Assembly (NCBI GenBank): GCA_934646835.1
Contig: CAKUES010000008.1
Coordinates: 32,590-96,589 of the forward strand
Length of the DNA: 64,000 nt
Direction: 5' to 3'
Origin: an uncultured Coriobacteriales bacterium
Lineage (GTDB): Bacteria; Actinomycetota; Coriobacteriia; Coriobacteriales; QAMH01
A program made the position numbers and the translations under genes. Shown here piece by piece: positions 52,458 through 61,005 of the stretch. A model generated the notes under the pieces. The model searched no databases and had not been told where the DNA came from. It was given only the letters and a program-made list of their open reading frames with translations. Position 1 is the stretch's first letter, and each line of letters opens with the position of its first letter.

Positions 52458-53822
52458 ATGGTATCCATGTCGTCCGTTGACATGTCAAAGCACTTCAACA
52501 CCGCAGCTTTGCTGCGCTATACCGCACCGTCCATGGTGATGATGGTTTTCACGAGCATCTACACCATCGTCGATGGTTTCTTCGTCAGCAACTTTGCTGG
52601 AAAGACTGCTTTTGCCGGCGTCAACCTCATCTTGCCGTTCATCATGATCTTGAGCACGGCTGGCTTTATGGTCGGCAGCGGCGGCGGTGCGCTCGTCGCT
52701 CACCAACGTGGCAAGAAAGACGACGCCACAGCTAATCGCTATTTCAGTCTCATCATCTGGTTTGCACTCGTCCTGGGCATTATCTGCGCGGCGATCGGCT
52801 TCTTTGCAATGGAGCCTGTTGCGCGCTTCCTCGGTGCAAGCGATGAGCTGCTACCTATCTGTGTGCTCTACGGTCAGATCAGCATGGTCAGCTTGCCGAT
52901 GTTCATGCTTCAATTCGCGTTCCAACCGCTGTTTTCAACTGCAGGCAAGCCCACGCTCGGCTTGGTTATCACCGTGATGAGCGGCCTTACCAACATCGTG
53001 CTCGACTTTGTTTTGGTCGGCTACCTCGGCATGGGAGTTGCGGGTGCCGCATGGGCGACCGTTGCCTCCGAGTACGTTGGCGGCCTGATTCCTCTCATCT
53101 ACTTCCTTCTGCCCAACAAGAGCTTCCTGCGCTTGGGCAAGACCAAGCTCGAGTTCAGGGTCATCGGCAAGGTTTGCGTCAACGGCTCGAGTGAGATGAT
53201 GTCCAACATCGCCATGAGCGTCGTAGCGATGGTCTACAACTGGCAGCTCATCGAGTTGCTTGGTGAGGACGGCGTGGCAGCTTATGGCGTCATCATGTAC
53301 GTCGGCATGATCTTCGGTGCGATCCTCATGGGCTACGCCATGGGCGCCGCCCCGCTCATGAGCTTTCAGCACGGTGCGGACAACAGTGTGGAGAAGCGCA
53401 GCCTGATGCGTCACGGCTTGGCCATCATGGGCATCGGTGGTGTCTGTGCTTTTGTTGCGGCGCAACTGCTCGCGCCTGTCATCGCACAGCTCTTCACGAG
53501 CTACGATAACGAGCTTATGGCGCTTACCATCCATGCTTTCCGTCTCTACTCGATCGCCTTCTTGCTGATGGGCTTCTCTATCTTCGGTTCGTCGCTGTTC
53601 ACCAGTTTGGGCAACGGAGTCGTCTCCGCTGTCATCAGCTTCATGAGGACGCTCGTCTTCGAGACAGGCGCTGTCATCTTGCTGCCTATGCTTCTTGGCC
53701 CGGACGGCATCTGGACCTCAGTTATCGTGGCGGAGATTGCATCCACCACCCTCGTCACCATCTGTATCCTGCAGTTTGGCAGGTTCTACGGCTTGCGTCG
53801 AACCTGCCGCGAGCAGGCGTAG
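52458..53822 (+). CDS. MATE family efflux transporter
   Basis: About 454 residues with 12 hydrophobic segments; MATE features are TIVDGFFVSNFAGKTAFAGVNL (in part) in helix 1-2, a repeat of the same pattern in the second half, and GAAPLMSFQHGA. Likely Na+- or H+-coupled export of cationic compounds, substrate unknown. Start uncertain: AGGAG is 2 bases before ATG 52458 and 11 before ATG 52467; ATG 52482 is also possible. Confidence 0.88.
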   Translation: MVSMSSVDMSKHFNTAALLRYTAPSMVMMVFTSIYTIVDGFFVSNFAGKTAFAGVNLILPFIMILSTAGFMVGSGGGALVAHQRGKKDDATANRYFSLIIWFALVLGIICAAIGFFAMEPVARFLGASDELLPICVLYGQISMVSLPMFMLQFAFQPLFSTAGKPTLGLVITVMSGLTNIVLDFVLVGYLGMGVAGAAWATVASEYVGGLIPLIYFLLPNKSFLRLGKTKLEFRVIGKVCVNGSSEMMSNIAMSVVAMVYNWQLIELLGEDGVAAYGVIMYVGMIFGAILMGYAMGAAPLMSFQHGADNSVEKRSLMRHGLAIMGIGGVCAFVAAQLLAPVIAQLFTSYDNELMALTIHAFRLYSIAFLLMGFSIFGSSLFTSLGNGVVSAVISFMRTLVFETGAVILLPMLLGPDGIWTSVIVAEIASTTLVTICILQFGRFYGLRRTCREQA

Positions 53823-53849
53823 GGGAGTTTCAAAGAGAGGCAAAAGGCC

Positions 53850-55073
53850 ATGATCAGCGCACTCTACATTCATATCCCGTTTTGCACGAGCCGCTGCGCG
53901 TATTGCGACTTTGCGACGAGTGCCTGCCATGACGATGCGCTTATGGACGCGTATGTTGATGCGCTGTGCCTGCAGGTGAGGCGCGCTGCCAAGGCCGGTC
54001 TGCTTGGTGGGGTGAAGACGATTTACATTGGCGGCGGCACTCCGACGCACTTGGGTGCGCGCCGTCTTAACTCGCTTGTCTACATGATCTCCCTCTCAAT
54101 GAATCTCGAGCAGGTGGAGGAGTTCACCGTCGAGGCCAACCCCGAGAGCCTCGACGCCCGCATTGTGAAGGATCTCTATGCGCTTGGTGTGGGGCGCATG
54201 AGCATCGGTGCGCAAAGCTTTGACGATGCTGTCTTGCGCGAGTACGGCCGCCCACATAAGGCCGCCGATATCGACGCCGCTGTAGCCGCCTTGCGCGAGC
54301 GCGATATGGAGTTCAGCCTCGACCTCATCTGCGGTGGCCCTCGGCAGACGCTGGCAAGTTGGCGTGACTCCGTCGAGCGCGTGATTGCAAGCGGTGCAGG
54401 CCATGTGAGCATCTACCCGCTTACTGTCGAGGACGGCACGCCGCTTGCGGCGCGTGTTGAGGCGGGGGAGTGGTGTGGCATCGACGAGGACGTCGAGGCC
54501 CAGATGATGGAGGCGGCAGAGCAGTTGCTGACAGATGCCGGCTTCGAGCGCTATGAGGTGGCAAGCTATGCTAAGCCGGGACGCGCATCTAAGCACAACA
54601 CAGCATATTGGACGGGTGTGGAGTACCTTGGTTTGGGCGCTGCGGCGTCGAGCATGATGAGCGCTGCAACTTGGGATGCCTGCGTTGCCGCAGGGGTCTT
54701 TGGGGATGCTGCCGACGAGTATGCAAAAGAAGCAGCCGCTGCGCTTGAGGCTGACGGGCGCATTCGCGTCCAGGCTTGTACCGATGTGCGGGAGTTCTGC
54801 GACAGCGTTGGCCATCCGTGTTGGGAGGCAGAGGTTATGAGCTCGCGCGAGGCGCTGCTCGAGGATGCGATGCTCGCATTCCGCCGCAGCGTTGGTCTTG
54901 GGCCGGCGCTTGCGGCCCGAGCCTGTGCGGCCGAGCCTGCGCTGGAGGGCGTCGTACAGGATCTGGAGGCAGAGGGCCTTATCGCGGCAGCGGGAGAGGG
55001 GCGTCTTGTTCCTACAGAGCGAGGTTGGCTCATGGGCAACGAGATCTTTGGCGCTATCTGGGGTTTGGCGTAA
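53850..55073 (+). CDS. hemW: Radical SAM heme chaperone HemW
   Basis: Formerly annotated as oxygen-independent coproporphyrinogen oxidase; inserts heme in studied bacteria. N-terminal YIHIPFCTSRCAYCDF with the cluster cysteines 12, 16 and 19; TIYIGGGTPTHL, ANPESLD and YEVASYAKPG are HemW blocks. 407 residues, normal. Three bases after its stop begins an 11-copy GCTCCCA array, so the gene has no ordinary 3' end. Confidence 0.92.
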   Translation: MISALYIHIPFCTSRCAYCDFATSACHDDALMDAYVDALCLQVRRAAKAGLLGGVKTIYIGGGTPTHLGARRLNSLVYMISLSMNLEQVEEFTVEANPESLDARIVKDLYALGVGRMSIGAQSFDDAVLREYGRPHKAADIDAAVAALRERDMEFSLDLICGGPRQTLASWRDSVERVIASGAGHVSIYPLTVEDGTPLAARVEAGEWCGIDEDVEAQMMEAAEQLLTDAGFERYEVASYAKPGRASKHNTAYWTGVEYLGLGAAASSMMSAATWDACVAAGVFGDAADEYAKEAAAALEADGRIRVQACTDVREFCDSVGHPCWEAEVMSSREALLEDAMLAFRRSVGLGPALAARACAAEPALEGVVQDLEAEGLIAAAGEGRLVPTERGWLMGNEIFGAIWGLA

Positions 55074-55076
55074 GCT

Positions 55077-55159
55077 GCTCCCAGCTCCCAGCTCCCAGCT
55101 CCCAGCTCCCAGCTCCCAGCTCCCAGCTCCCAGCTCCCAGCTCCCAGCTCCCAGCTCCC
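55077..55159. repeat. Heptanucleotide tandem array (GCTCCCA)
   Basis: Eleven perfect GCTCCCA units (55077-55153) plus GCTCCC. It begins 3 bases after the hemW stop. On the plus strand the frames read Ser-Gln-Leu-Pro-Ala-Pro-Ser repeats, but there is no start or ribosome site. Confidence 0.97.
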
Positions 55160-55215
55160 TTGCCCCGCTTGCGCTTCTCTTGGCATGCGCATTTGGGCAA
55201 GTTTTGCACGGAGGG

Positions 55216-55343
55216 TGGCAAGAAAAACACCGCAGTCATCTCTAAGCGGCAAGAAAAACACCACAGGCGCATCTGTAAAAGCAGACATGCGTTCACTGTG
55301 CATTTCTTGCCACTTTGAGATGACTGCGGTGTTTTTCTTGCCA
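55216..55343. repeat. Family B nested palindrome, variant arms
   Basis: 128 bp. Outer arms TGGCAAGAAAAACACCGCAG... pair across the element; a second GGCAAGAAAAACACC unit lies inside each arm; the centre GGCGCATCTGTAAAAGCAGA matches other family B copies although the arms are unrelated to theirs. Confidence 0.9.
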
Positions 55344-55385
55344 TGGCTGTCTGCGCCGGCAGCTGCTGTCTTCGCATGGGAACCT

Positions 55386-55509
55386 GCTAGATAAACACCA
55401 TATGCAGCTCAAAACTGCTAGATAAGCACCAGGGACGCATCTGTAAAAGCAGATATGCGTCTGTGGCGCCTATCTAGCGGTTTCCAGTTGTATATGGTGC
55501 TTATCTAGC
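55386..55509. repeat. Family B nested palindrome, copy 3
   Basis: 124 bp with GCTAGATAA(A/G)CACC units at the end and inside of each arm and the centre GACGCATCTGTAAAAGCAGA. 42 bases after the variant-arm copy. Confidence 0.9.
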
Positions 55510-55710
55510 AGAGCGGGTAAGGTCGCGGTGCCCGGAAATGGCTCTCCTTGCACTTCAAGCAGTCTCGTTTCGCGATAGCCTTTTAGGCACATTTAAGTGT
55601 TGAAAACGCTCAAGATTGTCGCGCTTTCCATTAGTTTGGGGCCGGCCAAGTAACTTCAACTGACGCAGTAAAACAAAAATGCCCCTCTACCAGCGGTTTT
55701 AGTCCCGGAA

Positions 55711-55757
55711 TTTGGTCTGAAATCGTTCTTATGGAAGTCTGATTTTGGTCTGATTTC
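55711..55757. promoter_or_regulatory. Leader sequence shared with comEA
   Basis: TTTGGTCTGAAAT and TTTGGTCTGATTT direct repeats flank CGTTCTTAT; matches 43962-43998 upstream of comEA. About 95 bases before the nuclease start. Apart from this and the repeats, 55074-55851 shows nothing. Confidence 0.5.
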
Positions 55758-55851
55758 AATCGGCGAAGTGGGGGAATCGCGAAGGTACATTGGGGGTGGT
55801 TTTGCAGGCGCTTTCCCCCTTACACTGTGGGCCTCTTAGAAAGGGGCGAAC

Positions 55852-56838
55852 ATGCATGTCTGTCTTGCGTATGAATCGGCGTTGAATTGCTGGCGGAGAA
55901 TCCGGGAGTGTGGCCGGGCCCACTTGGAGTTGTTTCTTAACGAGAACTGCGTACCGCACTCAAAAGGCATGGCTCCCTCGATCTCCGCTTCCGAGGCTCG
56001 CGAAGTCGCAAAGCGCTTCTCGCTGTCTCTCCCGCTGCGCATTGAGGCGCCACATGGTTATAGACGTCCACGGACGGATTCGTGCTCTTTTCACTGGGGG
56101 CTTAAAGGCATCGAATCCAAATGCCTTTATGCGGTGGACAATGAGTTGTTTTTGCCAGAGCCCGAGCTGGTGTATTTCCAGATGGCTGAATCTTTGACAG
56201 CGGTTGAGCTCATAAAGCTGGGCTATGAGTTAACTTCCTCGTTTGCTATCGATAAGGTTGAGGGGAAGATTATCTCTTCAGTTCCGCTTCTTGACATCAA
56301 TCGTTTGAGAGAGATAATCGCCGCAGTTGATACGCGAGGGAGTCGCAAGGTGAGGGCTGCGGCTAAGCATATTGAGCCTGGTGCTGAGTCACCGACTGAA
56401 ATCAATCTTGCTATGAAACTTCTTTTGCCAATGCGTTGGGGAGGCTTCGGGCTCCATGGCGCGACGCTCAATCCGACAGTCCGGCTTGGCAAGCATGCCG
56501 CTGCGCTTGCAGGTAAAGAGCGCTGCCGACCAGACTTGTTGTTTGAGGCAATCAAGTACGATGTCGAATACGACGGCGTCGAGTGGCACAGCTCTGCGGA
56601 ACAGCGGGCCAATGACCTGCGGCGCTGGCAGGCGTTGCGGGCGGATGGATATATCGTTAGGAATGTCACTGCTCGGGAACTCAATGATACTGACGCTATG
56701 ACTAAACTGGCTCGTGAGATAAGGGCGTTGCAAGGCGGAAGTTTGCGAATCCAGTCAGAGCATTTTGATAGCAGGCAGCGTGATTTGTTTCACTCCCTTC
56801 AAGGCCCATATGAGTTTGTGGCTGGCAGTGTTCAATGA
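55852..56838 (+). CDS. Predicted PD-(D/E)XK/DUF559-like endonuclease
   Basis: 328 residues. The N-terminal two thirds are not recognised. From about 185: SPTEINLAMKLLLP, then RPDLLFEAIKYDVEYDGVEWH, then a DLRRWQALRADGYIVRNVT block. An acidic pair ahead of a strand and a late Gly-Tyr-x-V strand are the pattern of Vsr/DUF559-type nucleases; residues are not proven. Start at 55852 follows AAAGGGG. Codon use is more AT-rich than in neighbours and the gene is framed by palindromes, hinting at transfer. Confidence 0.55.
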   Translation: MHVCLAYESALNCWRRIRECGRAHLELFLNENCVPHSKGMAPSISASEAREVAKRFSLSLPLRIEAPHGYRRPRTDSCSFHWGLKGIESKCLYAVDNELFLPEPELVYFQMAESLTAVELIKLGYELTSSFAIDKVEGKIISSVPLLDINRLREIIAAVDTRGSRKVRAAAKHIEPGAESPTEINLAMKLLLPMRWGGFGLHGATLNPTVRLGKHAAALAGKERCRPDLLFEAIKYDVEYDGVEWHSSAEQRANDLRRWQALRADGYIVRNVTARELNDTDAMTKLAREIRALQGGSLRIQSEHFDSRQRDLFHSLQGPYEFVAGSVQ

Positions 56839-56880
56839 TGTTTGTCATGCCCCCTTGCTGCTAGTTATGCACGGGAAGTT

Positions 56881-57004
56881 GCTAGATAAGCACCGTATGC
56901 AGCTCAAACCTGCTAGATAAGCACCATAGACGCTTATCTGCTTTTATAGATGCGTCTACGGTGCTTATCTAGCAGGTTTGAGCTGCATACGGTGCTTATC
57001 TAGC
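56881..57004. repeat. Family B nested palindrome, copy 4 (near perfect)
   Basis: 124 bp: arms of 53 bases (56881-56933 and 56952-57004) with one mismatch around an 18-base loop. The centre is the family centre in the opposite orientation. Confidence 0.95.
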
Positions 57005-57116
57005 AGACGGCGCACTGTTGTTTTGCCATAGTGTGCGTTTGCCTCTGTGGCGGCGAGCTAAATCTGTAAACCCCGCTCTGATGTTAGGTGCAACGGCCTA
57101 CCGCAGTGCGCCCAAA

Positions 57117-57163
57117 ACAGAGAACGGCCCTTCGCGGGGAGATTGCGAGGGGCCGTTCTCTGT
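57117..57163 (-). terminator. Terminator of the small membrane protein gene
   Basis: 14-bp perfect stem ACAGAGAACGGCCC/GGGCCGTTCTCTGT; on the minus strand it is followed by TTTGGG. Convergent repeats lie beyond it. Confidence 0.75.
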
Positions 57164-57183
57164 TTGGAGAATCGATTGTGTCT

Positions 57184-57348
57184 CTAGATAATCCCGGTGA
57201 TGCTTGCTGCAACGATTGCGACGCCAATGAGGGTGGCGGCGCGGTACTGCATGCGCGGCTTGCGGTCGAAGCGCTCGCGGTCAAGGAGAATCAGTCCGTC
57301 CAAAGCGATGATGAGGCCCAAACCGATGAGAAGAATAGTGAAGACCAT
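57184..57348 (-). CDS. Small two-helix membrane protein of unknown function
   Basis: 54 residues: MVFTILLIGLGLIIALDGLI, a charged loop (DRERFDRKPRMQYR) and a second hydrophobic segment to the end. The ATG at 57348 has GAGGAG upstream on the minus strand. Not recognised. Divergent from the Crp/Fnr gene with a 136-base shared control region. Confidence 0.6.
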   Translation of the reverse strand: MVFTILLIGLGLIIALDGLILLDRERFDRKPRMQYRAATLIGVAIVAASITGII

Positions 57349-57484
57349 GGCGATCTCCTCTCTCTTGCGTTTGACCTGCGATGCATCTGCAGCTGACATC
57401 TTTGTGGTCACCTTTAAGACAGCTAGGACTATACTGAGCGCCAGGCTTCAATTACGTTGTAAATACAACGAAACGAGGAATATC

Positions 57485-58147
57485 TTGAATTTCTATTACA
57501 TCATGCGCAACGTGCTGTTCGAGGGCCTCGAGCACGAGGAGGTGGAGCCGCTTTTGCCGACGCTTGATGCCAAGGTGCAAAGCTACGCGAAGGATGAAGT
57601 CATCATTTCCGCAGGCGAGCGTTTTGGGCAGCTCGGGTTGATCCTCGAGGGGTCTGTGCGCATCGAGCACGTGGGAACGTGGGGCGATATCGCCATTCTC
57701 ACCATCATGGAGCAGGGCAAGACCTTTGGCGAGGCGTCGGCGTGCTCTGGGCGCGAGCAGGACTTCACGGTCGACTACGTCGCCGAGCAAGACAGCAAGG
57801 TGCTCTTTCTCGATGTCGGCAAGATAATCAACCCGCAGCATGACCGCTTCTACGAGGCGCGCGTCAAACTTGCCGCGAACCTGACGTCGTTGCTCGCACG
57901 CCGCTACCTCGAGCTTGCACGCCGCAGCTTTGTCATGACCAACCGCACTATCCGCACAAAGGTCCTGGCCTATCTCTCTATTGCGGCAAAAGCCTACGGA
58001 ACCAAGCGCTTCACCGTCCCTTACAACCGAGAACAGCTGTCAAGTTACTTGGGTGTCGACCGCAGCGCGCTTTCTGCCGAGCTCTCGCGCATGCAAAAGG
58101 ATGGCCTCATTCGTTTCCACAGAAGTGACTTCGAGCTGCTGCAGTAG
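57485..58147 (+). CDS. Crp/Fnr family transcriptional regulator
   Basis: 220 residues. Cyclic-nucleotide-binding-like domain (about 10-125; VIISAGERFGQLGLILEGSVRIE in part, KTFGEASAC) and a Crp-type helix-turn-helix (about 160-215; NREQLSSYLGVDRSALSAELSRM in part). TTG at 57485 is chosen because GAGGA lies 7 bases upstream and MNFYYIMRNVLFEGL matches the subgroup's N-terminus. No FNR-type cysteine cluster. Effector unknown. Might regulate the divergent small membrane protein. Confidence 0.85.
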   Translation: MNFYYIMRNVLFEGLEHEEVEPLLPTLDAKVQSYAKDEVIISAGERFGQLGLILEGSVRIEHVGTWGDIAILTIMEQGKTFGEASACSGREQDFTVDYVAEQDSKVLFLDVGKIINPQHDRFYEARVKLAANLTSLLARRYLELARRSFVMTNRTIRTKVLAYLSIAAKAYGTKRFTVPYNREQLSSYLGVDRSALSAELSRMQKDGLIRFHRSDFELLQ

Positions 58148-58428
58148 GGGATGTGTTGTTGGTTGAACTTGGCCCTTGTTCTTGGGAGGCGGATGGCACG
58201 CGGCATGGACTCGAAAGCCCCGAACGTTGCCATGTGTTGGGTCGCGGGCAGGCCCCTGTTCCCGCGCTTGATGCCATCGCCGTGGAGGCGGCGGCCTTGT
58301 GCGGCTTCCGTTGCCCTTGCCCGTTTTTGTTGCGTCTGATTCACGCAAACTAATTCCTATGCAACATTTCGTGTCGCATGGGGTCTTTATACTAGAAGCA
58401 TCTAAACCTTCGTGGATAGGAAGCCCGG
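58148..58428. other. Intergenic, no convincing gene
   Basis: GC-rich first 200 bases give two short open frames of 62-66 codons without ribosome sites or recognisable product. TATACT at 58388-58393 is a candidate -10 for the PH-domain pair that follows. Confidence 0.4.
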
Positions 58429-58917
58429 ATGCGCCCACTGCCCCAGCTCAAACTCGATCACAAAGTGACTGCCGTGTGGCGCGTGAGCGAGCTCGTCATC
58501 GTCGCTTGCTGCTGGCTGTGCATCGGCCTGCCTTTCCTTATCGCCGGCATTGTCGAGGACGAGCCTGTGCTCGACATGGTCAACCTCGTGCTCGGCATCG
58601 CCACGATCGTATGCCTCGCGTTCTTCGTCGGCATCTTTCCTCGTTACCGCTATGAGCGTTGGCGTTTCGAGGTAGGCGAGCATGAGCTCGACATCATGCG
58701 CGGCATCTTCTGGCGCAAGCGCTTCGTCATTCCCTTCGTCCGCGTGCAGAACACGGACACCAAGCAAGGTCCGATTATGCGCGCCTTTGGGCTCGCGCAG
58801 GTCACGGTGGCCACCGCTGCAGGCGAGCACGCCATTCCTGGCCTCACCGTCGAGCAAGCAGACGAGTTGCGCGATGCCATCGCGACCCAGGCGCGCCTTG
58901 CCCAGGAGGACCTGTAA
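58429..58917 (+). CDS. Bacterial PH-domain protein (YdbS-like)
   Basis: 162 residues: two N-terminal membrane helices (about 20-40 and 48-68) and a bPH2 domain with YERWRFEVGEHELDIMRGIFWRKRFVIPFVRVQNTD (in part). YdbS/YdbT pairs in Bacillus affect resistance to antimicrobial peptides and peptides such as bacteriocins; role here is inference. No strong ribosome site: GATAGGAAGCCCGG precedes the ATG. Its stop overlaps the next start (TAATG). Confidence 0.85.
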   Translation: MRPLPQLKLDHKVTAVWRVSELVIVACCWLCIGLPFLIAGIVEDEPVLDMVNLVLGIATIVCLAFFVGIFPRYRYERWRFEVGEHELDIMRGIFWRKRFVIPFVRVQNTDTKQGPIMRAFGLAQVTVATAAGEHAIPGLTVEQADELRDAIATQARLAQEDL

Positions 58918-60734
58918 TGCAGCCCGGCGCTCACAAAGTCCATCACAGCTACATCTGGCTCGGAGGCCTCAAGGCCCTGCTCGCAACGCTCATCGCACTC
59001 TTGGTCAGCGCTGTGGGCAGCATCGTGCCCGCTGTCATAGGGTTTCTCGAGAGCGGCTCGACGCTCCCGTTGTTCGCCTTTGTACTGATTGTTGGCGGGG
59101 TCTTCTGTGTGGTCGTGTTGCTCACGGGGGTCTTTGCTCTCGGGTTTTGGCTGTCGTGGAAGAACCTGAGCTACGAGGTCGGCCCGCAGGAGTTCTCGCT
59201 GCACAAGGGCATCATCAGCAAGAAGCGCCTGCACGTGCCCTACCAGCGCATCCAAAGCGTTGACACACGCGCGAGTCTGCTCCAGCGCGTCGCCGGCGTG
59301 TGCTCGGTGGAGATCGATACTGCCGGCGGCTCTTCGAACAAGGCGATTGTGGTGCCGTATGTGACCAAGAGCGACGCGCAGGAGCTGCGCCATGAGCTCT
59401 TTCGGCGCAAGCAGGTCATCTTGGCGGGCGGCTCGATTGACGATGACGGTACGGTTATCGGAGTCGAGGCCGCGCACGCTGACGCCGGTCAGGCGCAAAC
59501 CTCCCTGTCCGCGGGAGGGGTGGACGCGTCCAGCATCCTCGATGACGTCGAGGGCATCTTCTCCCAGAGCCATGGCGTCTTTGACAAGGCCTCTTTTGAA
59601 GAGGTTCAGCCGGTGAGCTTCGAGACGGGTCTTAGCAACAAGGAGCTGATGCTGTCCGGTATATCGGATGCGCGCAACATCGCTGGTGCCGTCCTTTTGG
59701 CGCTGGTAGGCGTGGCGGGATTTGTCCTGGGCATAGAGCCGGTGACGGAGGCGCTTGCCAACTGGCTCGAGCAGATGGCGGGTGCGCCTGATGTCGCCTC
59801 AGGGGTCACAAGCGCCATCGTGTCCAAGATCGCCTTGCGGATGCTGCCGGCCTTTGCGCTGTCGTTTGTCGCCTCGATACTTGTGGTGGGAGCGCTTTCT
59901 GCAATTGCCGCGGTGCTTTCGTACGGTGCGTTCAAGGTCCGCCGTCGAGGTACCCGCATCGAGGTCGAGCGTGGCCTCCTGCAACACCAGACGCAGGGAA
60001 TCGATATCGACCGCGTGCAGTTCGTTCGCGTTGAGCACGGTTGGATACGCCGCAAGCTGGGTTACTGCAAGGTCTATCTGGGTCGTATTGACAGCGCCTC
60101 CAACGACGATGGAGCGGGAAGCAGCTCTCCGGAGTTCTCCGGCAAGGGCATGGTCGTTCATCCCTTTATCAAGACGAGCAAGTTGCCGACGTTGCTCGAG
60201 GGCTTGGTTCCCGAGCTCGCGTTTGACAGCGAGGTGCAAGTTGAGCCTCCCACCAGGGCGCGCCGTCGTGCCGTGGTGCGAGCGGCGCTGTGGTACAACG
60301 TCGGCTTCTGGGTGTTGCTGACCCTGGCGGCCTGTGTCGCGGTGGTGCTTGCCGCAATCAAGCTCGATATGCCCGAGCACTGGGAGCTGGCGCGGGAGAT
60401 CGTCCCTGCGCTGTGGCCTTTGGCAGCGCTGCTTGTCGCCGACATGCTCGTCGGCGCCGTGCGCGGTCTCAAGTGGCATGCGGGTTCGTCGCTTGCCTGC
60501 GGCAACGGCGCTGTCTGCATCGTCAACGAGGGTTTCACACGCGAAGAGGTCGTCGTCCCTCGCAAGAAGATCCAGTACTGCTGTCTGCGCGCAAACCCCT
60601 TCCAGCTTGCAAAGCATCTGAGGAGCGTGCTCGTCACGACTGCTGCTGGCTCGAGTCAGACGACGGAGCTCATCTGGGATATCGACGAGGCGGATGCAGA
60701 CGCCTTCTTGGAGTGGGCACGCCCCAAGCGCTAG
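58917..60734 (+). CDS. Bacterial PH-domain protein (YdbT-like), three PH domains
   Basis: 605 residues with three membrane-helix plus PH-domain units: about 20-175 (KKRLHVPYQRIQSVD), 250-430 (LQHQTQGIDIDRVQFVRVE) and 460-600 (RKKIQYCCLRANPFQ). The layout matches YdbT, usual partner of YdbS. An acidic linker (about 175-235) separates the first two. The ATG shares one base with the upstream stop. A MITE-like repeat lies directly downstream. Confidence 0.85.
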   Translation: MQPGAHKVHHSYIWLGGLKALLATLIALLVSAVGSIVPAVIGFLESGSTLPLFAFVLIVGGVFCVVVLLTGVFALGFWLSWKNLSYEVGPQEFSLHKGIISKKRLHVPYQRIQSVDTRASLLQRVAGVCSVEIDTAGGSSNKAIVVPYVTKSDAQELRHELFRRKQVILAGGSIDDDGTVIGVEAAHADAGQAQTSLSAGGVDASSILDDVEGIFSQSHGVFDKASFEEVQPVSFETGLSNKELMLSGISDARNIAGAVLLALVGVAGFVLGIEPVTEALANWLEQMAGAPDVASGVTSAIVSKIALRMLPAFALSFVASILVVGALSAIAAVLSYGAFKVRRRGTRIEVERGLLQHQTQGIDIDRVQFVRVEHGWIRRKLGYCKVYLGRIDSASNDDGAGSSSPEFSGKGMVVHPFIKTSKLPTLLEGLVPELAFDSEVQVEPPTRARRRAVVRAALWYNVGFWVLLTLAACVAVVLAAIKLDMPEHWELAREIVPALWPLAALLVADMLVGAVRGLKWHAGSSLACGNGAVCIVNEGFTREEVVVPRKKIQYCCLRANPFQLAKHLRSVLVTTAAGSSQTTELIWDIDEADADAFLEWARPKR

Positions 60735-60738
60735 CCTA

Positions 60739-60851
60739 GGGAAACGCTGAGTAATGCAAGGTTTATGGGGAGAGATTTCGGTTCCTTCCCTACGTGACCA
60801 GCGGTTTTGCCAATCGTATGCAGCGGGCGCTTGCTCTAATCAGCTTTTCCC
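60739..60851. repeat. Family A MITE-like element with clear terminal repeats
   Basis: 113 bp. Left end GGGAAACGCTGA (60739-60750); right end is TCAGCTTTTCCC (60840-60851), complementary at 11 of 12. Inside, a mutated stem (GGGGAGAGATTTCGGTTCCTTCCC) and ACCAGCGGTTTTGCCAATCGTATG. No target-site duplication is obvious. Confidence 0.85.
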
Positions 60852-60970
60852 TGGGAGAATCGGTCACTCGCAGCGTTGTCGTATGGCAGCGCGGCTGGCG
60901 GCATGCAAGGTTGAGACGTCGACTGCGCCGGTGCAAACAGGCGGCGCGAGAAAACCAAAGAGACAAAGAG

Positions 60971-61005
60971 AAAGAGGCGCTGCCGTTGCGGGCGAGCGCC
61001 TCTTT
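60971..61005. terminator. Strong hairpin, possible terminator
   Basis: AAAGAGGCGCT/AGCGCCTCTTT, perfect 11-bp stem with a 13-base loop, with only a short T-run (part of the stem). It may end the PH-domain operon or a small RNA. Confidence 0.5.

Noticed and set aside
55077..55159. CRISPR or coding repeat
   Set aside because: Seven-base units without spacers and no start codon or ribosome site; a simple tandem array.
58151..58353. Short open frames between the Crp/Fnr and PH-domain genes
   Set aside because: No ribosome sites, no family resemblance, and they overlap each other in two frames.
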